From positions 64,904,360 to 64,968,359 of the forward strand of contig CM075760.1 of NCBI GenBank assembly GCA_037974335.1: DNA of 64,000 nt, given 5' to 3'. Source of the DNA: Prionace glauca (Eukaryota > Chordata > Chondrichthyes > Carcharhiniformes > Carcharhinidae). Positions 1-12,868 of this stretch are shown here, piece by piece (the first letter of the stretch is position 1; every line of letters starts with the position of its first letter). Made by a program: the position numbers and the translations under genes. The notes beneath the pieces are model-generated. The model was not told where the DNA came from. It made no database searches and saw only the letters and a program-made list of their open reading frames with translations.

Positions 1-866
1 TGGGCCCGGAGTCAGACTGGGACCTGAGAATTAGAACATTACAATGTGAATGACTGGCTCCAGTGTATCACTGACAGAGACAGCTGGGCCCGGAGTCAGC
101 CTGGGACCTGAGAATTAGAACATTACAATGTGAATGACTGGCCCCAGTGTATCACTGACAGAGGCAGCTGGGCCCGGAGTCAGGTTGGGACCTGAGAATT
201 AGAAAATTACAATGTGAATGACCGGCCCCAGTGTATCACTGACAGAGACAGCTGGGCCCGGAGTCAGACTGGGACCTGAGAATTAGAACATTACAATGTG
301 AATGACTGGCCCCAGTGTATCACTGACAGAGACAGCTGGGCCCGGAGTCAGACTGGGACCTGAGAATTAGAACATTACAATGTGAATGACTGGCCCCAGT
401 GTATCACTAACAGAGACAACTGGGCCCGGAGTCAGACTGGGACCTGAGAATTAGAACATTACAATGTGAATGACCGGCCCCAGTGTATCACTGACAGAGA
501 CAGCTGGGCCCGGAGTCAGACTGGGACCTGAGAATAAGAACATTACAATGTGAATGACTGGCTCCAGTGTATCACTGACAGAGACAGCTGGGCCCGGAGT
601 CAGACTGGAACATGAGAATTAGAACATTACAATGTGAATGACTGGCCCTAGTGTATCACTGACAGAGACAGCTGGGCCCGGAGTCAGACTGGAACCTGAG
701 AATTAGAACATTACAATGTGAATGACTGGCCCCAGTGTATCACTAACAGACAGCTGGGCCCGGAGTCAGACTGGGACCTGAGAATTAGAACATTACAATG
801 TGAATGACTGGCCCCAGTGTATCACCAACAGAGACAGCTGGGCCCGGAGTCAGACTGGGACCTGAC
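1..866. repeat. 84-bp minisatellite, about 10 copies
   Basis: An 84-bp unit starting TGGGCCCGGAGTCAG recurs at 1, 85, 169 and onward with a few substitutions and one short unit near 745-755. It continues beyond the left edge of the window. The period is a multiple of three, but every forward frame meets a stop within one unit, so it is not coding on that strand. Boundaries at the right end are where the unit stops matching, near GGGACCTGA at about 866. Confidence 0.95.
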
Positions 867-2241
867 ACAAGGAAACAATCATTTCTAGGGCCTTAGCACA
901 GGTTTCCTTGTCAGGACGAGTGACGCAGGGATTTATGTGACAAACACGGATTGGAATCCCTATGACATCCGCAGGAGTGACTGACACCACCTGACTAAGA
1001 GCTGGTATTCCCAAAGGGGGGACGATCATGGCGGGCTTCATAAATGTCTGTTATCTGAGGTAACAATAGTGAATCTGTCAGAGGAAGAGAAAATAATCTG
1101 TTCCTTTTCATTCTTACAAGCAGTTCCACATTTACAGACAGAATCAGGACATGTAAAGATTGAAAAGTATGAAAACCTCTCCGGAAGAAAAAGAAGAGTA
1201 CAATAAATGTTAAGTGTTATTGTGCTTTTCCCAATCAAGTTCGATCCAGTATTCAGTTGTTCAAAGTGATGGTTTGTAAATAGAATTTCGGAATAGTTCC
1301 TGGCAATTACACACACACACACAAAAGCACAAGTTTTGTCAAAAGATAAGATTTACACAAGATGGCAGCTGTATAAATATTGCAAGTTATTCAGTCTCAG
1401 TGAAGGACAGGGAGAGACACAAAAAGGATCCTGGGACAATGATGTAGACGAACCATTAAAATGCTCCCATTCTCGAAAAACCTTGAAATTTTAAACACGT
1501 GAAGGACATATCTTATTTATTTCCCAAAATTACTGTGAAATCTGATTCGATCACCCTTTCAAGCTGTTCATTCCAGTTCATAACAAATCTTGCGTAAAAA
1601 TAAATAATTTCATTCCTGTCTCTCAGCTCAATAAAATAAACGTTTGCCGATTGGTTGCTGACCGCCCTCCCAGTTGAAATACTCTCTCTTTAATTGCCCC
1701 AATCAAAACTTCATGATTTTGAGTACTAATAAAAGTGTTCAAAAGATTGACAAGGAAATAGAGAGAGGAGGAGAGACTTGGAGAGTTGGAAGAAATAAAA
1801 ACGGGGTGCTGACAGATAAAAGCTGAGAAACAACAAGTAAATAGCAGATGGAGAGAAAATAATTAAACAATGAAACATAACAGATATAATTTTCTTTCTT
1901 CATGAAAACCGGGAGTTCAGTGACTGATCCAGTGACCATCAGTTATGTCCGGGAAACTCTGAACAGATCACAACAGACTCATTTGTAAATGTCACCGCAA
2001 TGAGATCTGTCTGACTCTGCCCTGACTCTATGGGCAGATATTGGCCGCACTGACAGATGTTCTCACCAGATTGTGGTCCCTGGATTTATTTTCTGCTCGG
2101 AAGTGAGATGTGCGGTTTGGAACCTGCAGCAAGAATCGGGAAGTTGTGTTACCTGAGATTGAAACAGTGGGCGTCAGTTTGATGTTATCACCGTGAACAG
2201 TCTTCCTGCCTGTGAGGGTGAACTCACTCTGACAGCCTGAA
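867..2241. other. Intergenic DNA, nothing recognised
   Basis: AT-rich sequence with no exon, RNA gene or repeat that I recognise. Short open frames here lack codon structure or domain signatures. A 16-base stretch near 2138 resembles the start of the VH exon but the match does not continue. Confidence 0.5.
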
Positions 2242-2504
2242 TTTTAGAACGGAGTTGAGGAGAAACTTCTTCACTCAAAGGGTGGTGAATCTCTGGAATT
2301 CTCTACCCGTTCAAGTGGTGGAGGCTGCCTCGCTAAATATTTTCAAGAAGCGGGTTGATGGGTTTTTGATAAGAGAGGGGATTAAGGGTTATGGGGAGAG
2401 GGCGGGAAGGTGGAACTGAGCCACGACAGATCAGCCATGATCTTATTGAATGGCGGGGCAGGCTCGAAGGGCTAGATGGCCTACTCCTGCTCCTATTTCT
2501 TATG
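2242..2504 (+). mobile_element. CR1-like LINE, 3' end only
   Basis: The last part of ORF2 (reading as [18 protein letters not shown] with changes) is followed by the family 3' tail ending CCTATTTCTTATG. This is the same young family as the copies at 9002, 28972, 31104, 48983, 50381 and 62005. It is 5' truncated, as is usual for LINE insertions. Confidence 0.85.
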
Positions 2505-3112
2505 CATTCCTCGGATGCATTCCATCCGGTCCTGGGGACTTGTCCACAATCAGCCCCTCCAGTCTGTCGAGCACCACCTCTCTAGTCACAGTAATGTCAT
2601 TAAGACCCTCCATTCCTACCACCTTTCCATCGCTAACACCCGGCAAATTATTCACGTCCTCCTCCGTGAAGACAGAAACAAAAAAGTTATTCAAGACCTT
2701 AGCCATAACCCCATCCCCTACCACTAGCTCCCCTTTCTCATCCTCTAAAGGACCAACGTTCACCCTAGTCAGCCTCTTCCTTTTTATATATTTATAAAAA
2801 CTCTTGCGATCCTTTTTATATTAAGTGCTAGCCCAGCCTCATAGCTTCTCCTACCCTCCTTTATCAACTTCTTTGTCAATCTTTGTTGACATTTAAACCT
2901 TTCCCAATCTTCTTCTCGCCCACTACTCTTAGCTACTCCAAACTCCTCCGCTTTTAATTTAACACTTTCCTTCACCTCCTTCGTTATCCACGGCTTATTA
3001 CCTCTCCTCCTACTGTCCTTTTTAACCATCGGAATAAATTTCTGCTGAGCACCAAGAAAGATCTCCTTAAAGATCCTCCACTGCTCCTCAGCAAACCTAC
3101 CTTCCAACGCAC
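2505..3112 (-). mobile_element. CR1-like LINE, N-terminal RT part, antisense
   Basis: The reverse strand encodes pieces typical of the region just before and at the start of a CR1 reverse transcriptase, including SPGPDGMHPR near 2520 and NKPWITKEVKESVKLK near 2965-3010. The reading frame breaks near 2785. It abuts the tail of the forward-strand copy ending at 2504, so either one element inserted beside the other or an inversion occurred. Confidence 0.75.
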
Positions 3113-3280
3113 TATAGAGAGAGAGACAGAGGGGAAAACACAGAGAGAGAAGGAGCCAGGGAGAGAGAGGGGGACAAGGAGAGACAAACAGAGACAGAGA
3201 GGGGGAGGGAGAGAGGCAGGAATGGCGGGGAGTGGGGGAGAGGGAGAAAGAGGCAGGGAGAGACAGAGAGAGAGAGATGC
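3113..3280. repeat. (GA)n-rich simple repeat
   Basis: Imperfect GAGAGAGACAGAGGGGG purine tract directly following the antisense LINE fragment. Purine-only runs dominate the forward strand. Confidence 0.85.
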
Positions 3281-4955
3281 ACACTAATGCCATTCCACAT
3301 ATGGTGAATGATCTGCTGAGTGTCTCTGGCATTTTTTTCAGACCCCATGCATCTGCAATATATTCTTTTATGAACAACAGTTATTTGATCAGATTAGTAA
3401 AAGGATTGTCAATGAAGAGAAAGCTTTGTGGATTGATTTAGACGAGGAAACTGAGATAAGTAAATTTCGGAGGGAATACCAGAGGTTAGGGCCTAAGCAG
3501 TTGAACACATTCCAAATTAAAAAAAAAGACAATCATTTAAAATATAACAATACAAACTGCAGGAAGTCAAACGTGACATAACTGTCAAAACTTGTTCTAT
3601 GGCAATTTATTTTCTTTTTTTCTGGGAAACAGATAAGCAATTAATGATTGGATAGATATTCAGCCTGTTGGATCCATCTGAGATATTGTAAGTCCATAAT
3701 TCAGTCTCACCCTGTCACCGTATCAGTGAATGTTTTTAATAAAATGAGACAGACGAAACATTTTTCGCTAAAATCTGTGGTAAATTGACGCAATGCAACA
3801 CAATATTCAACTATTAAAATTTGTCTCAACAGGGATTGTCTGACGGTGTTACAACGAATGCTGCACCATGCTTCACACACTGACCTGTCCCCCAATGACA
3901 TTTAATCACTTAGAAATTGGTTAGAACGTTCACGCTAAATACAATAACAGAGCAATTCGGCGTTTCTCACAGTTACTTATAGAAATTAGCAAAAAATAAA
4001 CCTATATTTCCAAACAAGAATGACTGGTATCGGACAGACACATCCACATATATCGTGATTGATAATATCTTGACAGAAACATATTCATTGTTCGAAATTG
4101 AATTAACAGAGAGAGGTTCTTCCGTCATGTAAAGAGACAATCCTTGTGTAATATAAAAATACATTGGATCTCATTTAGCATAATCAGTGGTGGAAATTAG
4201 TACTAATTGAGAGGACCTAATGTCACGTAAATAGAGGGATGGTCCAGTGTAGATTAACGAGAGATACGAGCGAATGTAATATAAAGAGGTTACGATCTAC
4301 CGACGTACAATTAAAGGTTGGATGTGGTACAAAATAAGTAGAAGTATGGACTGGTGTGATGTAATCAGAGAGATGGTTCCTTTAATTCATAACTACTAAA
4401 GCTGTGCCTTCTGTATACTGGCCCTTTTGCCAGTGGGTAACAGTTTCTTCCTAATGCGTAAAACATTCCCATTTATAGCTTTGAATTTTGTACTAAATCT
4501 CCCATAGACTGCTCAGTTCGAAGAGAAACAAACTCAGCATTCAGCTGTTCTGATGGTGGAACTCATGCATCGTTAACGCCAAACTCTCAGACCTTCTGCC
4601 TCGCGTGTTTCCAAATGTTATTTTAAGATTTGATGGAAGTTTTACGTAGATTGCCATTAATGATTGCCATCGAGACAGATAAAATTCAAGACTAGGAAAA
4701 AACTTGCCTCTGACAATCAAATACATCCGTGTAACATTGGACACTGACCTCACATTTAGACACAGTGAACTAAATGGCATAATGTTAAAACACAAAATGT
4801 GATCAGTTAACAGACTTATCTCACAGGAGTCAAAATCATTTTTGAAACAGATGGTAATATGTTCAATTCCCACAACAGATCCCTGAACTCATGATCCAAC
4901 CTGTGACCCAGTTATGAATGTTCAATTATTTCATTATTAGATGCGATGATACCTA
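3281..4955. other. AT-rich intergenic DNA, nothing recognised
   Basis: No domain-bearing frame, RNA gene or repeat family that I recognise. The 110-codon reverse frame at 4541-4873 has no recognisable family signature. Confidence 0.5.
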
Positions 4956-4959
4956 ATTG

Positions 4960-5070
4960 TAGCAATATTGTATTAAACTGGTAATACAGAATTTTGAAAT
5001 AATGCTCTGGGGACAGGAGTTTAAATTCCAACCTGACAGCTGGGGAATTTCAATTCAATTAATTTGCTTC
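4960..5070 (+). mobile_element. SINE fragment (GTGACTCCAGA family)
   Basis: Resembles the 5' half of the repeat seen more fully at 22495 and 32775: a phrase about AATGCTCTGGGGACAGGAG followed by AATTCAATTAAT. Degenerate and partial. Confidence 0.45.
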
Positions 5071-5305
5071 AACTGAAACATTCTTCTGTAATTAATAACA
5101 ATCATATTTCACCAAAGCTCATTTTCTTCTCTAGTAGTTTTAAAGAGAGGACATTTTATTCCTTACTTATAAAGTATAGACAATTGTATAATTGTAAGAA
5201 GCAACAGGCCTGAGGATTGTGAATCAAACGAATGAAGACAAAATGATTGAGGGGGGAAATAGATTATGAGAATAAAACTGCAGGGAACATTGGAGCTGTT
5301 GATGG

Positions 5306-5548
5306 AACTGTAGCATAGTAGTGAGCATTCCTGTTTCACAGCTGCCCGGATTCGATTGTCCTCTTGGGAGACTGCCTGGGTGGTCCTGCACGTTCTCCCT
5401 GTGTCTACGTGGGTTTCCTGTGAGTGCTCCAATTTCCATGCACATTCTGTTTTGGTCAGAAGAATTCACCCGGTTAGGCGCCACACTGCGGTGACTTGGG
5501 GATTTCACGGTAACTTCATTGCAATGCTAATGTAAGCCTCATCAGTGA
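5306..5548 (+). mobile_element. HE1-like tRNA-derived SINE
   Basis: Contains the tRNA-like head (GTAGCATAGTAGTGAGCATTCC, then GATTCGATTGTCC as B-box region), the central CACGTTCTCCCTGTGTCTACG block and the tail AACTTCATTGCAATGCTAATG characteristic of this elasmobranch SINE type. Moderately diverged. Confidence 0.8.
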
Positions 5549-5689
5549 TTTTTTTAATAAACTAATTCCAAAAACGTCTATCAATATCTGAATGGACAAA
5601 GATTAATAACACAAATATTCGAAACTTGCATTCAGAATCCAGATAAATTATAGTGGGGAAGGAAGAAATGTTGGTGGAATAGACAACAA

Positions 5690-7565
5690 AGTTTGCCTTC
5701 ATCTTCGCAAAAGAGGACACAAGTATCCTTCAAAAAATGTTATGGAACCAAGGGAATAGTTGGAAGACGGCATTGAACAATACTAGTATTCGTCGAAAAA
5801 TCATGTTGGGGAAATTGATACGGTTAAAAGCTGAGAAATCACCGGGGCCTGATAATCTACATCCCAAAATATGAAGGGAAATGGCCCCGGAGAATATTGG
5901 ATGCATTGGTGTTCATCTTCTAAAATTCGGTACACCCTGTAGCAGTTCCTACAGATTGTAACTCCAATGTACACAATGGAAGGGAGAGTGACGATGATGA
6001 ATTACAGCCTGATATTTGTACCAGTGAAGATGTCAGAGACTGTTATCAAAGATATGATAGCAAAATATTTGAAAGGCATCAACGGAGTTGGATGAAGACA
6101 AGATGATCTTAAGAAAGCCATGCTATTCTTAACAAACCTATTTGCGTTTTTTAGTTAATATAAATAATAGAATAGGCAAGGGGAGGGGGTGGACCACCGT
6201 ACGTGGTGTATTTTCACTTTCAGGAGACATTTGGGAAGGTTCCTCATAAAATACTAGAAAACCAAATTAAAGCACGTGGGATGGGGATTAACGTATAGGC
6301 ATTGGTATATAAATTGTTGACAGATAAGAATGTGAGAGTGGAAATAGATGGGGATTTTTCCCGAGTGGTGTTTCAGCTCCAAGTGGGGTACCACAGGGTC
6401 TGAATTTATTTTATTTATTTATTCGCCACAAGTACGCTACGATGCAATGAGGTTACAGTGAATATTCCTCAGACATCACACTTCAGCTCACTTTCGGGTC
6501 CACACAACTGAGGCAGAATTTATGCCAATGCACCTAAGCAAAATGACTGTGGGACTGTGGGAAGAAACCTGAACACCTGGAAGAAACCCACTTAGACACG
6601 GAGAGAACGTGCAGACACCGTACAGCAATGACCCAAACTGGGAAATGAACCGAAGTCCCTGGCACTGTGCCAATGGGACCTGGATGAGGGAATCAATTGT
6701 AGCATGTCTAAAATGGTTAGCCAGACAAAATTTGACAAATTCGTGAACTGTGAGGAGGGTCGTGGGGGTAGCGCGGGGGTGGGGGGGTGGGGCTGGGGTG
6801 GGAGAGGTGCTGCAGGGAGGGGGGCTTCAATGTGATCTGGACAATTTGAGTGAATGGGTGAACACATGGCAGATGCCTTACAACGGGGATAAATGTACAG
6901 TTATATACTGGTGTGTAAAGCCGAAAGCAACATATATTAGGAAGTGTGATGTAAAAATTGATCTGGGTGTCCTTTTGCACCACTCAATGAAATTTCAGAG
7001 GCAAGTACAACAAGCAATTAGGAAGGCTTTTGTTGCAAGAAGACATGATTTCAGAATTAGGGAAGTCTTACTGCAGTTACTCCGGGCCTAGAAAGAGTGC
7101 AGAAGGGATTTACTAAAATGCTATCGGGACTTGATTTATAAGGAGAGGTTGGATCGACTGGGCCTTTTTTTTTCTCTGGGGTGTAGAAGGCTGAGGGTTA
7201 AACTTATAAACTTCTACTAAATGATGAGTGGCATAGATCAGCAAGATAGTCAATATCTTGTCCCAAAGATAGGGGAGCCTAAAACTAGAGGGAACAGGTT
7301 TAAGGTGAGAGGGGAGAGATACAAAAGTCTCCAGAGGGGCATTTGTTTCCACAGAGAGGGTGGTGAGCGTCGAGAACAAGCTGCCAAAGATTGTAGTAGA
7401 CGTTGTTCAATTTAGCCTTTTAAAAAGCATTTCGCCAGTTACATGAGTAACTTGGGTACAGAAGGATATGGGCCAAGTGCAGGCAATAGGGATTAGTTTT
7501 GGTGTTGAAAAAAAAGGGCATCTTGCCAAGTTAGTCCGAAAGACCTGTTTCCATGCTGTAAACCT
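5690..7565 (+). mobile_element. Old LINE (CR1-like) with SINE inserted
   Basis: Degenerate non-LTR reverse transcriptase reads left to right: GPDNLHPK near 5850, a GVPQG-like block near 6385-6400, then after a SINE insertion (6405-6676) LSEWVNTWQM near 6845-6875 and IDLGVLLHHSMKFQRQVQ near 6955-7010, ending in a CR1-type 3' region near 7565. Multiple stops and frame breaks show it is dead. It is older than the near-identical young CR1 copies elsewhere in the window. Confidence 0.75.
6405..6676 (-). mobile_element. HE1-like SINE, inserted in the LINE
   Basis: Antisense copy: the tail complement (ATTCGCCACAAGTACGCTACG) at about 6420, then the GTGGGAAGAAACCTGAACACC block and the head complement ending CACTGTGCCA. 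It splits the reverse transcriptase of the surrounding LINE, so it arrived later. Confidence 0.8.
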
Positions 7566-7567
7566 CT

Positions 7568-7780
7568 ATGACTCTATGACAGAGATGATTGACTTTTAAC
7601 AGCCACAACCATCTTACTCTGTGCTCGGTATGACTGCGGCCAGTGAAATATTTTCCCCCGGATCCCCATTGATTGAAGCTTTGTTCAGGGTCCTTGCTGT
7701 GACAGTCGGTCAAGTGCTGCACTGATGTCGAGGGCAGGCTCTCTCACCTCACCATATTAAATCAGCCAATTCCACTATAT
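7568..7780 (-). mobile_element. Antisense LINE fragment
   Basis: GAGATGATTGACTTTTAACAGC and the following CACAACCATCTTACTCTGTG match the repeat that is longer at 19755-20600, where the reverse strand encodes a reverse transcriptase. Only a short piece is present. Confidence 0.5.
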
Positions 7781-7849
7781 TTGGAGTAAGTTTAAATGAT
7801 TTCTGGAAATGAGTGTTCATAGTGGGACCCCAACAGAGCATCACTGACC

Positions 7850-7926
7850 AAATTATTATTATTACCATTATTATTATTATTATTATTATTACTATTATTA
7901 TTATTACCATTATTATTATTGATTAT
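7850..7926. repeat. (ATT)n microsatellite
   Basis: Run of TTA/ATT triplets with occasional ACC interruptions. Confidence 0.97.
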
Positions 7927-8289
7927 TCAAGAATCCTTGATACGTTCCATTATGTTGACCGAGTTCCGCTCATTGGGCGGAAGTTGGTGCATTTGAATTT
8001 GTCCTGCCTTTTGCGATCAGGCATGTCTACCAAAATTCCACAATGTTGTGTCAAAGCTGTACTTGAATAGATTGGCTGGGGCACAGCTAGTCCCAGAGCA
8101 AAAATCGTTATTATTGTTGCTGAAGTATTGTCAGGACGAATAATCTTTACATTGTCCAATGCTTTTAACATGGGGTTAGGCCACATGCCATTCATGATCA
8201 TATTGCATGACCGAGCGGGCTCCAGGAGATGAATGACCAACTCCTGTCCCTATCCTGTCCCTATCTTCCGATGTTATCATGTGAAATGA

Positions 8290-8530
8290 GTTGAACTACT
8301 CGGAGACTGGCATCCGTGATGCACTGGACCTCAGGAGGAGGCCGAGATGAAACATCCTCTTGGCACTTCTGGCTGAAGATATTAGCAATTGTTTCAGTCT
8401 TGTTTCTTTTCCTTCTTGCTGAGCTTCCTCATCTTAAAAATTGGGATTTTATTTGAGACTTCTGCTGTATTTCATTTTAAACTACCATTCAGGGCCGTGT
8501 GCGGGAGAACTGCAATGTTACATCCTGCCA
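8290..8530 (-). mobile_element. Interspersed repeat fragment
   Basis: The phrases GGAGGAGGCCGAGATGAAAC and CTTGGCACTTCTGGCTGAAG are ones I associate with an abundant shark retroelement. No coding frame remains. Confidence 0.4.
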
Positions 8531-9001
8531 GTAAAAATTCGGATCAGGTAGTCATGTGATGTATATATTGACATGTACCTGTGCAAATTAGTTGAACCAA
8601 GGTGCCATATGGTACATTATATTGTAATCAGAGACACGGCCCATTCCAACGTATGTACATATGGAGGCCAATTCAGAATGAACGGATACAGAGTCCAGTG
8701 TGGTATTTATTGAAGCAGTGCCTGAATCATCTAAAGTAACTGATCAAGATTTCAATTCCATCTGCTGGCAAAACTCTACAATTACAACTAACTGTGACAA
8801 TATCATTATCAGGTATGATCAATGATACTAATGTATCAAGAATTCACACCCATAAATATAATACCACATCCCCTTCTGTGGAAGGTGCCAAAATTTAAGG
8901 TGCAAAGAATTGTATATGTACGCTGTTGAATAATGTAGGTGAGGTCCAATCGGAATCTATCTTGGGGCCTCAATTATTTACAATATTCTTCAGCGACTGG
9001 A

Positions 9002-9513
9002 TGGCCCTGGAGGGAGTGCAGAGGAGGTTTACTCGGCTGATACCGGAGTTGAGGGGATTGAGCTATGAGGAGAGGCTGAATAAACTAGGCTTGTACTCGT
9101 TAGAGTTTAGAAGAATGAGGGGAGATCTCATTGAGACGTATAAGATGATGAATGGGATGGATAGGATAGAGGTGGAGAGGCTCTTCCCGCTCAAAAAAGA
9201 CAGTAGGACTAGGGGGCACAGCCTCAAGATAAAGGGGGGGCGGTTTAAAACAGAGTTGAGGAGGAACTTCTTCACTCAAAGGGTGGTGAATCTCTGGAAT
9301 TCTCTGCCCGTTGAAGTGGTGGAGGCTGCCTCGCTAAATATTTTTAAGAAACGGGTTGATGGGTTTTTGATAAGAGAAGGGATTAAGGGTTGTGGGGAGA
9401 GGGCGGGAAGGTGGAGCTGAGTCACGACAGATCAGCCATGATCTTATTGAATGGCGGGGCAGGCTCGAAGGGCCAGATGGCCTACTCCTGTTCCTATTTC
9501 TTATGTTCTTATG
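9002..9513 (+). mobile_element. CR1-like LINE, 5' truncated, young family
   Basis: The open frame covers the C-terminal RT region ([20 protein letters not shown], then [20 protein letters not shown]) through the end of ORF2, followed by the 3' tail and CCTATTTCTTATGTTCTTATG. A short RT-like piece ([15 protein letters not shown]) precedes it at 8950-9000. The long open frame means it inserted recently. Confidence 0.9.
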
Positions 9514-9619
9514 ACTTAAATAGTTACAAAAATAGACAAATATCCAACTGATATTGATTAAGATTTTTTTTAGAAAATACAAAGTTAAATTCAGTTGATG
9601 TCCAATTAGATTTGGAATT

Positions 9620-10305
9620 CCGGTGCAGAGCTTCTTAAAATGCCACGACCTGATGCAGAAAACAGTCAAGAAGGCCAAAGGAATGCTGGTCTTCATATCT
9701 AAAGGGTAGGAGTACAAGGATGCAGATGTTGTGCTGCAATTGTGCAAAATCTTTGTTAGACCCCAATTACAGAACTCTGAGCAGGTATGGGCAACAAACT
9801 TTGGAAGCGTGCTCACTCTGGAAGGAGTTCAATACTGGTTTACAAGAATTTTACCTGATTTTAAGGGATTAGGTTGTGAGGAGATTTTAGACAAATTAAG
9901 ATTTTTTCGCTCGAATTCAGAAGTTTGAAGGGCGCGCTCACAGAAATCAACAAAATATTTACAGGGAAAGATAGATTTGACAAGGATAAAATGTTTCCAC
10001 CAGTTGAAGACTCGAGAATAAAGGACCATATGTTAAAAAAAGGCCAAGCCATGCAGGAGAGTTTATTCAAAGCATTTCTACACACAGAGAGTGGCGAAGT
10101 TTGGAACTCTCTTCCTTAAAACGCCGGTGGATGCCGGTTCAATTGTTAAATTTAAGTCTAAGATAGTTTTTTTTAATTGAGCAAGGGTATCAAGGGATAT
10201 GGGTCATGGGCAGGCACATAGAATTTGGTTACTGATCAGCCAAGATCTTAAAGAATGGCGGGGCGAGTCTGTGGAGTTGAATGGCCCATTCCTGTTCCTA
10301 TATTG
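9620..10305 (+). mobile_element. Old CR1-like LINE 3' part
   Basis: Degenerate match to the same ORF2 region: KIFVRPQLQNSEQVWA near 9745-9795 and EGVQYWFTRILPDFKGLG near 9820-9875, ending near ATTCCTGTTCCTAT. It lies directly downstream of the young copy but is clearly more diverged. Confidence 0.75.
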
Positions 10306-10309
10306 CCAA

Positions 10310-10626
10310 GATGTGGGTATGCCGGCGTTGGACTGGCGTAAACATAGTAAAAAGTCTGACAACACCAGGTTTTAGTCCAACCTATTTATTTGATAATATC
10401 CTCACAAGCTTTCGAGGGGACTGCCTCTTCGTCAGGTGAATGGAGAGTTCTGGCCTCAGACAGAGCATATAAAGCACAGACAGTTTAGAGACTGTCTGTG
10501 CTTTATATGCTCTGTCTGAGGCCAGAACTCTCCATTCACCTGACGAAGAGGCAGTCCCCTCGAAAGCTTGTGAGGATATTATCAAATAAATAGGTTGGAC
10601 TAAAACCTGATGTTGTCAGACTTTTT
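10310..10626. repeat. Foldback element, near-perfect palindrome
   Basis: Arms 10349-10484 and 10491-10626 are reverse complements with very few mismatches around a 6-base loop (TTAGAG). Each arm begins AAAAAGTCTGACAACA and contains GGTTTTAGTCCAACC. A 39-base tail (GATGTGGGTATGCCGGCGTT and on) precedes the left arm. Related copies are at 26245, 30263 and 56911. Internal phrases elsewhere in the family suggest a Penelope-like retroelement origin, but that is from memory only. Confidence 0.9.
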
Positions 10627-10886
10627 TCTATATTGCCAAGCTAGCCTCAGAGCAAAATGCCTCAATTCATATTAATGTATTTCTGTTAAACCTGGTTAGA
10701 AGGAAGAATGTTGACCAAGGCTCTGTTGGAAACCATTGCACTCTTAAAGTCCAGCTCGGCAATCATGGCGTTGGGGAACGTTTATTCCTTCATCATTCCA
10801 CCTGAAAGATAGTTGGGGTCATTATCTCTGAAGCCTCCCAGGAAGGCAAGGTGGAGTCTTAAGTTGAAGGAAAATGTGTGTATTCA

Positions 10887-10909
10887 TGTGTGTGTGTGTG
10901 TGTGTGTGT
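10887..10909. repeat. (TG)n microsatellite
   Basis: TGTGTG run of about 23 bases, with further TG-rich sequence to 11000. Confidence 0.95.
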
Positions 10910-12559
10910 CTACGTACAGTGTATATGAAAAGAAGACAATATGTGAGACAGAATGAGAACAAGAGAGAATGTGTGGGTGTGTGTTTGGCTGTGTGCTTTG
11001 TCTGGAAAATGTCAAGTTGTGCACAAATCAATTTCACAGTGTTCCAAATATAACAATCAACTCTCAACAACCTCATCATTTTCACTCATTCCAGCTTCGA
11101 TTTGAAGACCCACCATCGGCAGGATGCGACTCTAGCCGGACAGCAGTATGTGTAACTGGGCAAAGACTTTTGAGATGCCCTGGAATACCACTCTGCTGTG
11201 AACAAGTTAAGCACAAGAAACAAATATTGGCCTTCCCAGAGATTCCCACATCCAATGGAAGAATAAATGAAATAAAACACAAGCATACATGTTTATGTAG
11301 TATAAAATATATCATCTCTCTGAATCAGCTCTCGCAATCTGCCTGTATTTATTTCTATCCAACTATCACAGTGTTTGGTTGTGTTGGAGAGATCATCATT
11401 GTTGCTACCAAGGTGCCGGAGAAGCTGGAAACTTTCTTTTCCTAAGAAATGGGAAACATTGGTATAGATTTACAAATTAAAAGATCAGTAAGTTGCCTGC
11501 AGTACTGTTGCTGGGCAGACTTGTTTATAAATAGGCCCCATTGACAATGCAAGAGATTGAAGTTGGCTTGCAGCCAAGCGCTCAGTACTGAGTAAACAAA
11601 TCTTTGATTTACTGAACAAACACCGTCAGATGTTTCTTGTAAATATTTTCGGGTGTTTGGCAGCAGGTTGGACTGCCGCCAAATACTGCGTCGGAGAGAT
11701 TAACGTGAATCTGTAAGAATAGAATGGAACTCAGTCAGTAATATAATAATTATTTATTTCCCACAAGAAAGGAACGTTTTAATTTGTATTCTTTCTCAGC
11801 AAATATTTTAAATGAACGTACTGTTCATTATGTGATTAAACAATATCAGAAACTAGTAAAATGGCCAGGTGTTATTTCATTTTTATAACTTCCAAATAAA
11901 TGTCCTTTCAACAATTAAAACCACGTTGTGAGCGACTGCATGATATGCATGGAGGAGATTTTGATGATCCCAATCCCTCAGTCCAATGAGATCAGTGTAA
12001 TGGCCCCAAAATGAAAATAATTAAAAGTAGAAGAAAACCATATAACTGCCTTGAACAGCCCGGATTCTTGGAATATTCTCAGTGCTCTGCCCCTCTCTTA
12101 CATTTGATTAGATCCATGTTCTGTTGTGCAGCATAATCTGATTTCAACCATTTATCAATCCCTCTCGTAGCTGCCAATCTGTGGAGAAATGACCTGTTCA
12201 TACCCTGGTTCAGTGGAAGATAAAACATTTATTCTTGTGATATTGTGCAATATGCCGCAAAGTCTTGATGTCCTGTTTTCACACTACCAGTGAATATTAG
12301 ACAGCCAGTAGCTGATAAAATGAGCTGCAATGATCTGGATGCTGACGGAGAACTTTCCTGATCCCTGTGTCCGGTCTGATTCATTAAATTCTCTGTCCAA
12401 AGTTGATTTTAATTTCATGTTTCTCTGTCAACTCAAGGAATCAGAAGTCAACCAGTTTTCTTTCACCGTTAATTTTCACAGGGTTAAATAGCTATTGGGG
12501 AAATATAAGGTGTAACATTGCATCATATGAGGATTTTTTTTTAATGTATTTGTGAGTTG

Positions 12560-12868
12560 TACGGTGACATCTTTGTTAGAACTTCTGCCTGAAAGCGCCA
12601 GGGACACAGTTTGAATTCCAGATTTTGGTCTATGTGGAATCACTACCTATGTGGAGTCTGCACATTCTCCAATTGTCTGCCTATTTACTCACACTGTCAA
12701 ATAATGTGCCGCTTAGGTTGATTGGCGATGATAAATTGACCCATAATGTCAAGGGAATTAGCCGGGAATGTAGTTGTGTGTTCGGGATAGGGCCTGGGTA
12801 GAAATGGTATCGGTGCGGGTCCGATAGGCCAAATGGCCTCCTTCTACTCTGTAGAGATTCTATGAACA
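12560..12868 (+). mobile_element. HE1-like SINE
   Basis: Forward copy: GTTAGAACTTCTGCCTGAAAG in the head, GTGGAGTCTGCACATTCTCC in the middle, and a tail of CTTCTACTCTGTAGAGATTC. It interrupts the V-upstream duplication and is absent from the paralogous copy near 24100. Confidence 0.8.

Noticed and set aside
2138-2170. VH start near GGAAGTTGTGTTACC
   Set aside because: Only about 16 bases resemble the VH 5' end; no cysteine or framework follows.
6750-7091. 113-codon forward frame as a host gene
   Set aside because: Its second half is a LINE reverse transcriptase piece and its start is a G-rich tract.
10969-11445. 158-codon forward frame
   Set aside because: It falls in the V-upstream duplication, the paralogous copy at 22 kb is not open, and no domain is seen.
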